This document shows positions 33,985 through 42,934 of a stretch of 64,000 bases of DNA, piece after piece. Made by a program: the position numbers and the translations under genes. The first letter of the stretch is position 1. Every line of letters starts with the position of its first letter. The notes below the pieces were generated by a model. That model was not told where the DNA came from and ran no database searches. It saw only the letters and a program-made list of their open reading frames with translations. The stretch comes from G963662605 sp963667005 (GTDB lineage: Bacteria > Bacteroidota > Ignavibacteria > Ignavibacteriales > Ignavibacteriaceae): NCBI GenBank assembly GCA_963667005.1, contig OY762937.1:2852001-2916000 (forward strand), in the 5' to 3' direction.

Positions 33985-36021
33985 ATGTCTGATAAAAAAC
34001 CGTTTGTCCCGTTTGTTTCGCCTGAAACAAATATGGCAGAATTTACAGTTAGAGCTTTAATAATCGGTCTTATAATGGCTGTCGTTCTTGGCGCCGCCAA
34101 CGCGTATCTGGGTCTGAAAGCCGGTATGACCATTGCGGCAACGTATCCTGCCGCAGTCATCGGCATGGCCATTTTACGCCTCATGAAGGGTTCAATCTTA
34201 GAAGAAAACTTTGCTAGAACCGTCGGTTCCATTGGTGAATCAATTGCCGCAGGTGCCATTTTTACCATTCCGGCATTTTTTATCGCTGGAATTTGGGTCA
34301 AATTTGACACTATCGGTAATTATTTAATCGCATCGTCAATTATGTTCGTCGGCGGTTTATTAGGTATTATGTTTGTTGCTCTTTTAAGAAGAGTAATGGT
34401 TGAAGATGCTGAATTACCGTTCCCGGAATCAGTTGCAGCTTCTGAAATTCATAAAGCCGGCCGTGCCGGTGGAACAGGCGCCAAATTCTTATTCGGTGCA
34501 ATGGGAATCGGTGCTTTGATTCAGGCTCTAGGTCAGTTCAAATTTTTCGCAGCAAGCTGGGAGTATTTCGTAAGATTTGCACCTGCAAAAGTTAAACTTG
34601 GTAAGTTTGGTGATATTAAACCGGATAGCGGAATTGTTCTCAGTTCACCCGGTGTAAGTCCTGCCTATATGGGTGTCGGTTATATTATCGGCCCTAAATT
34701 AGCTTCTTTGAACTTCAGCGGCGGTTTGCTTGCTTGGGGTTTGTTTGTTCCTATCATCACATACTTCCTCGCTCCGGGCGTTATTTCACAGCTACCGCAG
34801 GGTCAAACCTTGAGCAGTGAAGACTGGATCGCACTATCAACAAGTGTATGGCGTTTTATCGTTCGCCCGATCGCAATCGGCGGTATGTTGGTAAGCGCAG
34901 GTTTCACACTCTTTAAAATGCGTAAGAGCCTGGCGACAGGTATTTCGCGCTCTATTTCAGATGTTAAGAAAGCTGCTACCGAAGAATCAACTACGGTTAG
35001 AACCGATCAGGATATTAACTTCAAATGGGTTATGCTCGGCATCGGTTTCTCAGCTATCATGACTTTCCTTATTTACAATTATTTTGCTCAGAACGTCGTT
35101 GCAGCTTTAGTCGCAACATTCGTTATGATCATCGCGGGATTCTTTTTCGCCGCGGTATCCGGATATCTTGTAGGTATCATCGGATCAAGCAATAACCCGA
35201 TCAGCGGTTTGACACTTTCTACTTTGATTATCGCTGCATTGTTGATGGTCGCATTGGGAATGAAGGGAACACAAGGTGTTGCCGCAGTTCTTGGTGTAGC
35301 AGCCGTCGTTTGCGTTTCTGCAGCTGTTGCCGGTGAAATGTTACAGGATTTGAAAGTTGGACATATACTCGGCGGTACTCCCTGGAGAATGCAGTTAGGC
35401 GATATCCTCGGTATTGCAGTTGCCTCAGCAGTAATGTTCCTCCCGTTAGTCATCTTGCAACAGGGTGATATCAATGCCGGTAAAATGGCAATTCCACCAT
35501 ACGAAGGCGGATTCGGCGGTCCGAAACTTCCTGCGCCTCAGGCAAGTCTAATGGCATTATTGTCACAAGGTATTGTCCGTGGTGAAATGGCATGGCCGCT
35601 TATCATCGTCGGTATGTTGATGGGACTCGGATTTATTCTTATGCAGGTAAAAAGCCCGATGCTGGTTTCAGTTGGTATGTATTTACCGCTCGAAACAACA
35701 TTCGCTATTTTTATCGGTGGTATGATTAAAGGTATTGTAGAAAAGATAAGTGAGAAAAAACAAAATAACGCAGCTCAAAAAGCAAGAGTTGAGAATACGG
35801 GAGTTCTGCTTGCAGCCGGTTTGATTGCAGGTGAGGCTCTTATAGGCTTGCTGTTTGCAGCATTCGCGTTCTTTGAAATTAAATTGTTCGCAATATTTGA
35901 TAACCCGACATTTGCTGTCAGTATCGCAGTTATCGCCTTTATCGGCTGGTATCTTGTTAGAATACCGTTAAAGAATGCCGGTAAAGCTGATGAACCAGCT
36001 CCACCAACAGCAGTGATGTAA
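33985..36021 (+). CDS. OPT-family oligopeptide transporter
   Basis: A 678-residue inner-membrane protein with about fifteen hydrophobic segments. It opens with NMAEFTVRALIIGLIMAVVL and GAANAYLGLKAGMTIAATYP, hallmarks of the OPT/YSL family, and has SSPGVSPAYMGVGYIIGPKLA and SNNPISGLTLSTLIIAALL later. Likely substrate is peptides, by proton symport; some relatives carry metal chelates. I start at ATG 33985, with AGAAGGAG five bases before it, and not at the TTG 33946. It heads a cluster of peptide-handling genes. Confidence 0.9.
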   Translation: MSDKKPFVPFVSPETNMAEFTVRALIIGLIMAVVLGAANAYLGLKAGMTIAATYPAAVIGMAILRLMKGSILEENFARTVGSIGESIAAGAIFTIPAFFIAGIWVKFDTIGNYLIASSIMFVGGLLGIMFVALLRRVMVEDAELPFPESVAASEIHKAGRAGGTGAKFLFGAMGIGALIQALGQFKFFAASWEYFVRFAPAKVKLGKFGDIKPDSGIVLSSPGVSPAYMGVGYIIGPKLASLNFSGGLLAWGLFVPIITYFLAPGVISQLPQGQTLSSEDWIALSTSVWRFIVRPIAIGGMLVSAGFTLFKMRKSLATGISRSISDVKKAATEESTTVRTDQDINFKWVMLGIGFSAIMTFLIYNYFAQNVVAALVATFVMIIAGFFFAAVSGYLVGIIGSSNNPISGLTLSTLIIAALLMVALGMKGTQGVAAVLGVAAVVCVSAAVAGEMLQDLKVGHILGGTPWRMQLGDILGIAVASAVMFLPLVILQQGDINAGKMAIPPYEGGFGGPKLPAPQASLMALLSQGIVRGEMAWPLIIVGMLMGLGFILMQVKSPMLVSVGMYLPLETTFAIFIGGMIKGIVEKISEKKQNNAAQKARVENTGVLLAAGLIAGEALIGLLFAAFAFFEIKLFAIFDNPTFAVSIAVIAFIGWYLVRIPLKNAGKADEPAPPTAVM

Positions 36022-36030
36022 AATAGTTCT

Positions 36031-36396
36031 ATGAATTTTTGGCAACGAAGAAAAGTCCTTAAAGGAGTTAATTATCTTGAATTGACTCCTTTAAGGCGTT
36101 ATGATTTCAAACAGGATGATGAGAACACGGTCACGATTCTTGTCCCACGGTTTGAAAATAAATTATTAAAGAATTTCTCCGGTTCGTTTAAGAAGACACA
36201 ATTTGTGAATTTTAAACTGGATAAAATCGGAAGTCAGACATGGCTGCTGATGGATGGAGAAAGAACAGTACAACTTATATGTAATGAACTCAAATCAATC
36301 ATGGGCGAAGATTTTGTCGAATGCGAAGAACGCGTTTCAAAATTCCTCACCCAGTTGTATTTAAACAAATTTATTTCATTTAAAGAAATAGAATAG
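36031..36396 (+). CDS. PqqD-like peptide-binding protein
   Basis: The 121 residues end in a PqqD-like domain: VNFKLDKIGSQTWLLMDGERTVQLICNEL followed by VSKFLTQLYLNKFISF. PqqD-type domains are small winged-helix modules that hold peptides, usually for radical SAM enzymes. No radical SAM gene is near. Its place nine bases after the peptide transporter gene and nine bases before a dipeptidase gene suggests another peptide-related job, which is an inference. Confidence 0.72.
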   Translation: MNFWQRRKVLKGVNYLELTPLRRYDFKQDDENTVTILVPRFENKLLKNFSGSFKKTQFVNFKLDKIGSQTWLLMDGERTVQLICNELKSIMGEDFVECEERVSKFLTQLYLNKFISFKEIE

Positions 36397-36405
36397 GAAA
36401 ATTAT

Positions 36406-37866
36406 ATGGGCGCTATTTTAGGCAACCTGAAACCAGCACTTGTATGGAATCATTTTGAGGAAATATGTAAACATCCTCGTCCATCCAAGAAAGAAGAAAA
36501 AATTGCCGAATATCTCTTAAGCGTTGGTAAACGACTCAACTTGGAGACAGTTCGTGATTCATTCGGAAATGTTATCATTAAAAAACCCGCAACTCCGGGA
36601 AAAGAAAATCTGAAAACAGTCGTGTTGCAGGGACACATTGATATGGTTTGCGAATGCAATAGCGACGTTAATCATGATTTTGATAATGATCCAATCCAGT
36701 GCTACATAGACGGGGATTGGGTAAAAGCTAAAGGAACTACACTGGGTGCTGATAACGGTATCGGTGTTGCAGCAGCTCTGGCTGTTCTCGAAGACAATAC
36801 TCTGGTTCACGGACCAATTGAGTGCTTGTTTACACTCGATGAAGAAACCGGACTTACCGGCGCGATGAATCTGGATCCCTCAGTTCTTAAGGCTTCAATC
36901 CTTTTGAATCTTGATTCAGAGGAAGAAGGAACTTTGTATATCGGTTGTGCAGGCGGTAGAAATACTCAGGCAGTTTTTTCACCAAACGTGAAAAAACCAT
37001 TAGCCCGTGCAAAAGCATTTGAAGTTAAAGTAACCGGTTTACAGGGCGGTCACTCAGGATTAGAAATTCATTCAGGCCGCGGTAATGCAATTAAAATATT
37101 GAATCGCTGTTTGTGGAATGCAGACAAGGCGTTGGATATCCGTTTAGCTTCGATCAACGGTGGCAACAAGCATAATGCTATTCCACGTGAAGCATTTGCC
37201 GTTCTTACTATTCCGTCAAATCAGGCAAAAGTGTTTGTTAAATTTGTCGAAGAGTACAATTCCGTTGTTAAGGCTGAATTGGCAACAAACGAACCCAATT
37301 TGCAAGTTACCGTATCTCCGGTTAATCTTCCTGCAGGAGTATTCGATAAAGAAACACAAGCCGACATTTTGGATGCATTATATGCAGTCCCTCACGGTGT
37401 CATAACCATGAGCCCTGACATCCCGGGATTAGTTGAAACTTCAACCAATCTTGCAACTATCACAACTGAATTCAACAAAGTTGTTGTCGTTACAAGTCAG
37501 AGAAGTTCAGTTGCTTCAGAAAATACTGATATCTGTGATATGGTTTCAGCAGTTTTTGATCTAGCTTGCGCTGATGTTACTACTGCAGATGGTTATCCGG
37601 GCTGGAAGCCGAATGTTAATTCGGAGATTCTCAAATTGTTCATCTCATCGTATAAAAACTTATTTGGAAAAGAACCGGAAGTGAAAGCAATCCACGCCGG
37701 TCTTGAATGCGGTATCATCAGCGAGAAGTATCCTGAAATGGATATGATCTCTTTTGGTCCGACGATGTTCGGCGTGCATTCACCTGACGAAAAACTGAAT
37801 ATTCCATCGGTTGAGCCGTTCTATAAATTGCTCACCAATGTATTGGCTAATATTCCGGCCAAATAA
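36406..37866 (+). CDS. pepD: Xaa-His dipeptidase / aminoacyl-histidine dipeptidase (PepD, M20C)
   Basis: A di-zinc cytoplasmic dipeptidase of family M20C. QGHIDMVCECN near residue 80 gives the first metal His and the catalytic Asp, LGADNGIGVAAALAVLED near 115 the bridging Asp, and DEETGLTGA near 148 the catalytic Glu. GLECGII and FGPTMFGVHSPDEKL near 430-465 supply the last ligands, including the terminal His. The 486 residues match E. coli PepD. It is placed to break down dipeptides brought in by the neighbouring transporters. Confidence 0.94.
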   Translation: MGAILGNLKPALVWNHFEEICKHPRPSKKEEKIAEYLLSVGKRLNLETVRDSFGNVIIKKPATPGKENLKTVVLQGHIDMVCECNSDVNHDFDNDPIQCYIDGDWVKAKGTTLGADNGIGVAAALAVLEDNTLVHGPIECLFTLDEETGLTGAMNLDPSVLKASILLNLDSEEEGTLYIGCAGGRNTQAVFSPNVKKPLARAKAFEVKVTGLQGGHSGLEIHSGRGNAIKILNRCLWNADKALDIRLASINGGNKHNAIPREAFAVLTIPSNQAKVFVKFVEEYNSVVKAELATNEPNLQVTVSPVNLPAGVFDKETQADILDALYAVPHGVITMSPDIPGLVETSTNLATITTEFNKVVVVTSQRSSVASENTDICDMVSAVFDLACADVTTADGYPGWKPNVNSEILKLFISSYKNLFGKEPEVKAIHAGLECGIISEKYPEMDMISFGPTMFGVHSPDEKLNIPSVEPFYKLLTNVLANIPAK

Positions 37867-37885
37867 TTTATTCAATAAAGTTCAA

Positions 37886-37935
37886 GGGTTGTCTTAAAGG
37901 AGCTGTTCGGTTCCGGTGAGACAACCCATTTTATT
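37886..37935 (+). terminator. Hairpin between pepD and the MFS gene
   Basis: GGGTTGTCT at 37886-37894 pairs with AGACAACCC at 37919-37927 around a long loop, followed by ATTTTATT. It may end part of the transcripts after pepD; the T run is imperfect. Confidence 0.45.
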
Positions 37936-37953
37936 CATTAATATGTTTGTACA

Positions 37954-39294
37954 ATGACTTCAAAAACTCAACCCGGTGCTCTCATCCGCTGGAGCGTATT
38001 AGTTCTTATCAGCTTTGCCATGTTCGGCAACTATTACATTTATGACAGCATAAGCCCGCTTGCTGATTTACTGAAATCCCAATTAGGTTTTTCAGATTCG
38101 AATATCGGCATGCTCAATGCTATTTACAGCTTCCCGAATATTATCATGGTACTTGTCGGTGGCGTCATTATTGACCTGATAGGAACAAGAAAATCGGTCG
38201 TTATCTTCACAGCGCTGGTCATGCTGGGTGCAATGATTACCGCGTTCCAGGGTAATATTTATACGATGGCTGCCGGAAGATTGGTTTTTGGATTAGGTGC
38301 AGAATCAATGATTGTTGCTATTACTACAATCATTGCGCGCTGGTTCAAAGGTAAAGAATTATCATTGGCATTTGGCTTAAATTTGACTGTGGCACGCCTC
38401 GGTTCATTTTTAGCCTTAAACTCTCCAACATGGGGGAAACATATTTATACCCAATGGCAGACTCCGTTATTAGTTACCGTAGCTGCCGGAGTTTTCGCTG
38501 TAGTATGTATCGTAATCTATTATTTCTTTGATATATACTCTTCAAAACGGTATGAAATGCCAAAAGAAGGCGAACAAGATAAGATTGAATTCAAAGAAAT
38601 TTTCAAATTCGGAAAATCCTTCTGGTTCATTACTGCATTATGCGTTACTTTTTATTCAGCCATGTTCCCGTTCCAGACATTTGCCGTGAAATTCTTTCAG
38701 GAAGCTCATGGAACCAGCAGGGAAGTCGGTGGAAACCTTTCAAGTATTTTGACTTTGGCGGCTATGATCTTCACTCCGATTTTCGGTTATATGTCTGATA
38801 GAATCGGAAAAAGATCGCTGCTCATGATGTTAGGTTCACTGCTCATCATTCCTGTTTACCTCATGATGGCCTACAAGTTCGGCAGACCTGCACAAATGCT
38901 TCCTTCAGATTTTATCAATATTAATTCAGACTTCTTCGGAATAAGCGCTGCTATACCGATTTATCTGCTCTATCCGATGGCAATGATGGGCATTGCGTTC
39001 TCATTAGTGCCTGCCATCATGTGGCCGTCAGTTTCCTTAGTTGTTGATAACAACAAGCTTGGTACTGCATATGGTTTGATGACCATGATTCAAAACATCG
39101 GTTTATTCCTGTTTAATATTCTCATTGGTACTGCGAACGACATGTTCCATGCGAGTGCTCAAAATCCTACCGGATACACACCGGGTATGTGGATTTTCTC
39201 AACACTAGGTTTTCTCGGACTTCTCTTTGCATTCCTTTTACAGCGAAGTGAAAAAAGTGCTTCCGGTCATGGTTTAGAACAAGGTATGAAATAG
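37954..39294 (+). CDS. MFS transporter similar to MFSD1
   Basis: A 446-residue, twelve-segment major facilitator. RLVFGLGAESMIVAITTIIARWFKGKELSLAFGL-NLTVARLGSFLALN closely follows the corresponding stretch of animal MFSD1, as does FGNYYIYDSISPLADLL near the N-terminus. Animal MFSD1 has been shown to carry dipeptides. Because it lies downstream of a dipeptidase and an OPT transporter, I infer a dipeptide or peptide-product carrier, direction unknown. Nitrate/nitrite or organic anion transport is less likely given the context. Confidence 0.83.
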   Translation: MTSKTQPGALIRWSVLVLISFAMFGNYYIYDSISPLADLLKSQLGFSDSNIGMLNAIYSFPNIIMVLVGGVIIDLIGTRKSVVIFTALVMLGAMITAFQGNIYTMAAGRLVFGLGAESMIVAITTIIARWFKGKELSLAFGLNLTVARLGSFLALNSPTWGKHIYTQWQTPLLVTVAAGVFAVVCIVIYYFFDIYSSKRYEMPKEGEQDKIEFKEIFKFGKSFWFITALCVTFYSAMFPFQTFAVKFFQEAHGTSREVGGNLSSILTLAAMIFTPIFGYMSDRIGKRSLLMMLGSLLIIPVYLMMAYKFGRPAQMLPSDFININSDFFGISAAIPIYLLYPMAMMGIAFSLVPAIMWPSVSLVVDNNKLGTAYGLMTMIQNIGLFLFNILIGTANDMFHASAQNPTGYTPGMWIFSTLGFLGLLFAFLLQRSEKSASGHGLEQGMK

Positions 39295-39328
39295 AATTCT
39301 ATTAAAAAATTGTATATAAGACGATTAC

Positions 39329-40078
39329 ATGAATTATAAACTTGCTGCGATGTTTTGCGTGATGATGTATTCGGGTGTCACGGCCCAGGAAATTGGTTTC
39401 GGATGTTTAGGACTTGTTGGTGGGTACGGAGGATATCAGTATCAGAAGTACCAGGCGACTGGGCTCAACGCTTATATTTCTGATTTTAACAACGTTGCCA
39501 AAGATTCTCTGAACAACGGGTTTAAGAGTTTAGGTACGTTGAAAGGTTACCGTTTGGGTATTAACTTTTACCGCCTGAATTTAAAAGGCTTTATCTTCAC
39601 CGTGAAGGGTTTTTATACATCGGTCACAGAAAAAAGTACGGCAAATTATAATTCATTAGGTAATAATAAGAATTACAGTCTCGAGATCAAATCCAACAAT
39701 CCGGGAGTCGGATTTGATATTGGTATGTCTGTTACTTCTGCACTTCACTGGAAAGTTTTGGATGCAGGAGTGACCTATGGAGACGTCAAACTGACGAAAT
39801 CCTATAACACCGTCACCGGCATTATGCCGGATGAAGAATACTCTGTTAATTCAACGCATTTGGGTTACAGTGTGGGAACCGGATTTATTCTCTATCTAAT
39901 CGAAAAATATGTAAGTGTTGAAGGCACCGTTGGAATTAACAATTTCACAGTGGATTACTTCCAAAATAAATCGCAGTCACCATTTTCATACCTTTCAAAT
40001 CATAACCCTGTCAAAAACGCGATTGAAGCAGGCGGCTTTTCTACAACGATTCAATTAAACGTGGGATTTCCGCTATAG
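39329..40078 (+). CDS. Predicted outer-membrane beta-barrel protein
   Basis: No family recognised with certainty. It has a signal peptide (MNYKLAAMFCVMMYSGVTAQ), many alternating strands ending in aromatic residues and a closing STTIQLNVGFPL, as in small outer-membrane beta-barrels. The 249 residues allow about eight to ten strands. It lies inside the peptide-use cluster, 34 bases after the MFS gene and eight bases before the aminopeptidase gene, so it could be a pore or surface protein serving the same purpose; that link is inferred. Confidence 0.65.
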   Translation: MNYKLAAMFCVMMYSGVTAQEIGFGCLGLVGGYGGYQYQKYQATGLNAYISDFNNVAKDSLNNGFKSLGTLKGYRLGINFYRLNLKGFIFTVKGFYTSVTEKSTANYNSLGNNKNYSLEIKSNNPGVGFDIGMSVTSALHWKVLDAGVTYGDVKLTKSYNTVTGIMPDEEYSVNSTHLGYSVGTGFILYLIEKYVSVEGTVGINNFTVDYFQNKSQSPFSYLSNHNPVKNAIEAGGFSTTIQLNVGFPL

Positions 40079-40086
40079 GAGTTCAT

Positions 40087-41052
40087 ATGAAACTTTCATC
40101 TTTGGATAAAGCTTCCGTTATAGCAATTAAAGATTGTATGGGCACTCAGCCCAATGAAAAAGTACTTGTAGTCTCCGATAAGTTTAAGAGAGAAATCGGG
40201 CTTAACTTATTTAATAATGCGGTTGCTTTAGGGCATCAGGCATTATACGTAGAAATGAAACCGAATGAACACGACGGACAGGAACCTCCCCATGAAGTTG
40301 CACAATTGATGCAGAAATTCGATGTTGTTTTATGTCCCACAAACACCTCATTGACTCACACAGCCGCAAGAAGAGCGGCGTCAGCAAAGGGAAGCAGAGT
40401 CGCAACTTTTCCCGGTATCACCAAAGAAGTAATGATACGCTGTCTGAACGCAGATTACAATAAAATTGCAGATAGATGCAATCGTGTTAAAGTAGTATTG
40501 GAACATGGAAAATACGTTCGTGTCACCGCACCTAACGGTACGGATATTTCATTCTCGATTGCAGGCAGAAGTGTACATTCCTCAAAGGGACTTTTTCACG
40601 CGAAAGGGGAAAGCGGTAACTTACCGACCGGAGAAACCTACCTCGCGCCAGTTGAAGGTACAGCGAATGGTGTATTTATTGTTGACGGCTCAATGGCCGG
40701 TATTGGGTTAATGAAAAATGCCAATATTACCATTTACGTTGAAGAAGGCTACGCTACGGAAATCACCGGCGGAGTTTCAGCAAAAAAGCTTGTTAAGCTG
40801 CTGGATTCGGTGAATGACAGAAAGGCTTATAACATTGCTGAATTCGGTATTGGGACCAATGACAAGGCGAAATTAAGCGGGATACTGCTCGAAGACGAAA
40901 AGGTCATGGGTACTATTCATATCGCATTAGGCAATAATAAATCCATGGGCGGAAACGTAGATGTTCCTATACATTTGGATGGTGTGGTAAAATCACCCGA
41001 CGTGTTCCTAGATGATATTCCGATCATGAAAAAAGGCAAACTGCTTATTTAA
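40087..41052 (+). CDS. Leucyl aminopeptidase / aminopeptidase M29-like
   Basis: The 321 residues show the M29-like metal-binding elements: GNLPTGETYLAPVEGTANG near 180, IAEFGIGTNDKAKLSG near 255, LLEDEKVMGTIHIALGNNK near 270 and a late HLDGVV. These supply Glu, His and Asp ligands for two metals. Proteins of this kind are often annotated as leucyl aminopeptidase. It is shorter than classical M29 enzymes (about 410). AGGAG stands five bases before ATG. It closes the peptide-use cluster; its stop overlaps the convergent regulator gene by eight bases. Confidence 0.82.
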   Translation: MKLSSLDKASVIAIKDCMGTQPNEKVLVVSDKFKREIGLNLFNNAVALGHQALYVEMKPNEHDGQEPPHEVAQLMQKFDVVLCPTNTSLTHTAARRAASAKGSRVATFPGITKEVMIRCLNADYNKIADRCNRVKVVLEHGKYVRVTAPNGTDISFSIAGRSVHSSKGLFHAKGESGNLPTGETYLAPVEGTANGVFIVDGSMAGIGLMKNANITIYVEEGYATEITGGVSAKKLVKLLDSVNDRKAYNIAEFGIGTNDKAKLSGILLEDEKVMGTIHIALGNNKSMGGNVDVPIHLDGVVKSPDVFLDDIPIMKKGKLLI

Positions 41053-41785
41053 GTTTGGCCATGAGAAGCTGGTAGCCGGACTTGCTTACCGGTATCACAA
41101 CAGTATCGGATAATTTTGCCTGATATGTATCTTTTTCTACAAGAACTACCTGTTTTACAAACTCTATATTGACATAGTAGGAGCGGTGAACCCGGATAAA
41201 TATATTCGGATCTAATTTGTCTTCCAATGATTTCATCGTTTGTTTCTTCAGATATTTACCCTCAGAAGTATAAATCATCACATAATCATCCTGAGCTTCA
41301 ATATACTCAACGTGTGCCAGATTGATAACGTGAATTTTCTGCCCATCCTTAACTACAATTCTTTCCAGCATCCTTGCTTGTTCAACTACAAATCGCTGGA
41401 TATCTATCGAGCCTTGAATGTTCTGCTCCTTTTGCTGCAAAATGCGGTCGATGCTTGTCTTAAATCTGTCGAATGATATCGGTTTGAGCAGGTAGTCAAT
41501 TGCATTTACATCAAAAGCCTGAATGGCATATTGATCGTAAGCGGTGGTAAAAATGACAGGGGGGACTTTCTCCAGTAATTCAAGCATCTCAAAGCCGGTC
41601 AATTTCGGCATTTGAATATCCAAAAAAACGAGATCGGGATTTTGATCTTGAATTACTTTTAAACCGTCAATACCGTTTGAGGCTTCCCCGACAAATGTTA
41701 ACTCAGGAATTTTTTTGATATATGATTTGATGACTTCCCGGCCCAGATACTCATCGTCAATAACAACTACTGTAATTTCGCTCAA
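41045..41785 (-). CDS. LytTR-family response regulator
   Basis: A receiver domain (residues 1-120) with phosphoacceptor Asp56 in LVFLDIQMP and the TTAYDQYAIQAFDVNAIDYLLKP segment is joined to a LytTR DNA-binding domain (about 140-246) with YIEAQDDYVMIYTSEGKYL and RVHRSYYVNIEFVKQV. It should bind direct-repeat promoter sites after phosphorylation by the kinase encoded three bases upstream. Its 3' end overlaps the last eight bases of the aminopeptidase gene. Confidence 0.94.
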   Translation of the reverse strand: MSEITVVVIDDEYLGREVIKSYIKKIPELTFVGEASNGIDGLKVIQDQNPDLVFLDIQMPKLTGFEMLELLEKVPPVIFTTAYDQYAIQAFDVNAIDYLLKPISFDRFKTSIDRILQQKEQNIQGSIDIQRFVVEQARMLERIVVKDGQKIHVINLAHVEYIEAQDDYVMIYTSEGKYLKKQTMKSLEDKLDPNIFIRVHRSYYVNIEFVKQVVLVEKDTYQAKLSDTVVIPVSKSGYQLLMAKLK

Positions 41786-41788
41786 TTT

Positions 41789-42892
41789 CTAACTCTTGTC
41801 TTTTTCTTCTACCGGAATATACAAAATTGCCCGAAAGATATTTTGATCTTTTTCAATCTTGAAGAGGTTCTCCTGGTCATAAATCAGGCGCAATCTTGAT
41901 TGAATATTCTGCAATCCGACTCCGGCTCCTTTGTTTTTGTGAGCCTGCGTATTCGGTTTATAGTCATTTTCAATTTCTACGGTGAGCATGGTCTTATGAC
42001 ATTTAGATTTAACACGAATGGCCACCGGTTCCAGTGATTCATATACACTGTATTTAATTGCATTTTCAACAAGAGGCTGCAAAATCATGTTCGGTACGTT
42101 AGTTTTTAAACAAGTCGGATCCACTTCTTTTGAAAATGTAAACTTATCACCAAACCTTACTTTTTCAATTTTCAGGTATAGCTCAATGTTTCGCAGTTCA
42201 TCCTCAAGCGAATTCATCTGCTTTAGATTATTGGACAATGTTGACCGGAGAAAATCCGCCAGCATAATGGTCATTTCCCGCGCCTTATCAGGGTCAATAC
42301 TTGTCAAAGCAGCAATGGAATTTAAGCTATTGAAAATGAAATGCGGATTGATCTGGAATTTTAAGCTTTTAAGCTCTGCTTCAGTCACCAGACTTTTAAG
42401 GTGCGTCTCATTCAAGGTCTTTTCGGTATAATTGTCATAGTAAATCATCAGGTAGATGAAAGACTGAATGATGAAATACACCAGAATCCCTATAAAGAAT
42501 CTCCATAACAGAGATTGGATGATAAACGCTTTGTAGCTGTCATCATGGATGATTGAAGTAAAAAACAAATAATGAGCCCCGGTCCAGATTAAGGAAATAA
42601 AGAAGGAGCCAGCAATGTGTGTTAGTATAAAATTGATCAGGCTCGTCCGGTTAAATTGGATATAACGGGATGAGTAGGGAAGGAAATAAGCAATTTCCGC
42701 GAATGTAAGAACACTGAACAGGCTGTCCATGATGGCGTAGGGATATTGTAAACCTACTCCGATCTTCAGGAATATAAAGTATAACAAAAATATAAGCAGC
42801 CCAATGATCAGTAAACTGAACCTGCTCGATGCCGTAGTAAATCCCTTTAGGCGCAATGCTGCGCTATTATCGGTTGGATTAGATTCTACCAT
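41789..42892 (-). CDS. LytS/YehU-type sensor histidine kinase
   Basis: The N-terminal half has about four to six membrane segments without a recognisable sensor domain. The cytoplasmic half has the dimerisation motif INPHFIFNSLNSIAAL near residue 195, with the phosphorylated His, and an ATPase domain with MILQPLVENAIKYSV (N box) and GVGLQNIQSRL. The 367 residues are typical of the short kinases paired with LytTR regulators. The stimulus is unknown, though the upstream LiaF-like gene suggests cell envelope stress. Confidence 0.93.
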   Translation of the reverse strand: MVESNPTDNSAALRLKGFTTASSRFSLLIIGLLIFLLYFIFLKIGVGLQYPYAIMDSLFSVLTFAEIAYFLPYSSRYIQFNRTSLINFILTHIAGSFFISLIWTGAHYLFFTSIIHDDSYKAFIIQSLLWRFFIGILVYFIIQSFIYLMIYYDNYTEKTLNETHLKSLVTEAELKSLKFQINPHFIFNSLNSIAALTSIDPDKAREMTIMLADFLRSTLSNNLKQMNSLEDELRNIELYLKIEKVRFGDKFTFSKEVDPTCLKTNVPNMILQPLVENAIKYSVYESLEPVAIRVKSKCHKTMLTVEIENDYKPNTQAHKNKGAGVGLQNIQSRLRLIYDQENLFKIEKDQNIFRAILYIPVEEKDKS

Positions 42893-42934
42893 GTAAAATT
42901 CTTGTAATATTTATGGATTTTCATACTCAAGTAA

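Noticed and set aside
33951..34310. 119-codon open frame on the minus strand opposite the OPT transporter
   Set aside because: It is the mirror of a hydrophobic gene with normal codon use; it has no ribosome site and no recognisable domain.
42018..42431. 137-codon plus-strand frame opposite the histidine kinase gene
   Set aside because: It overlaps the kinase ATPase and His-motif region completely and lacks any family pattern.
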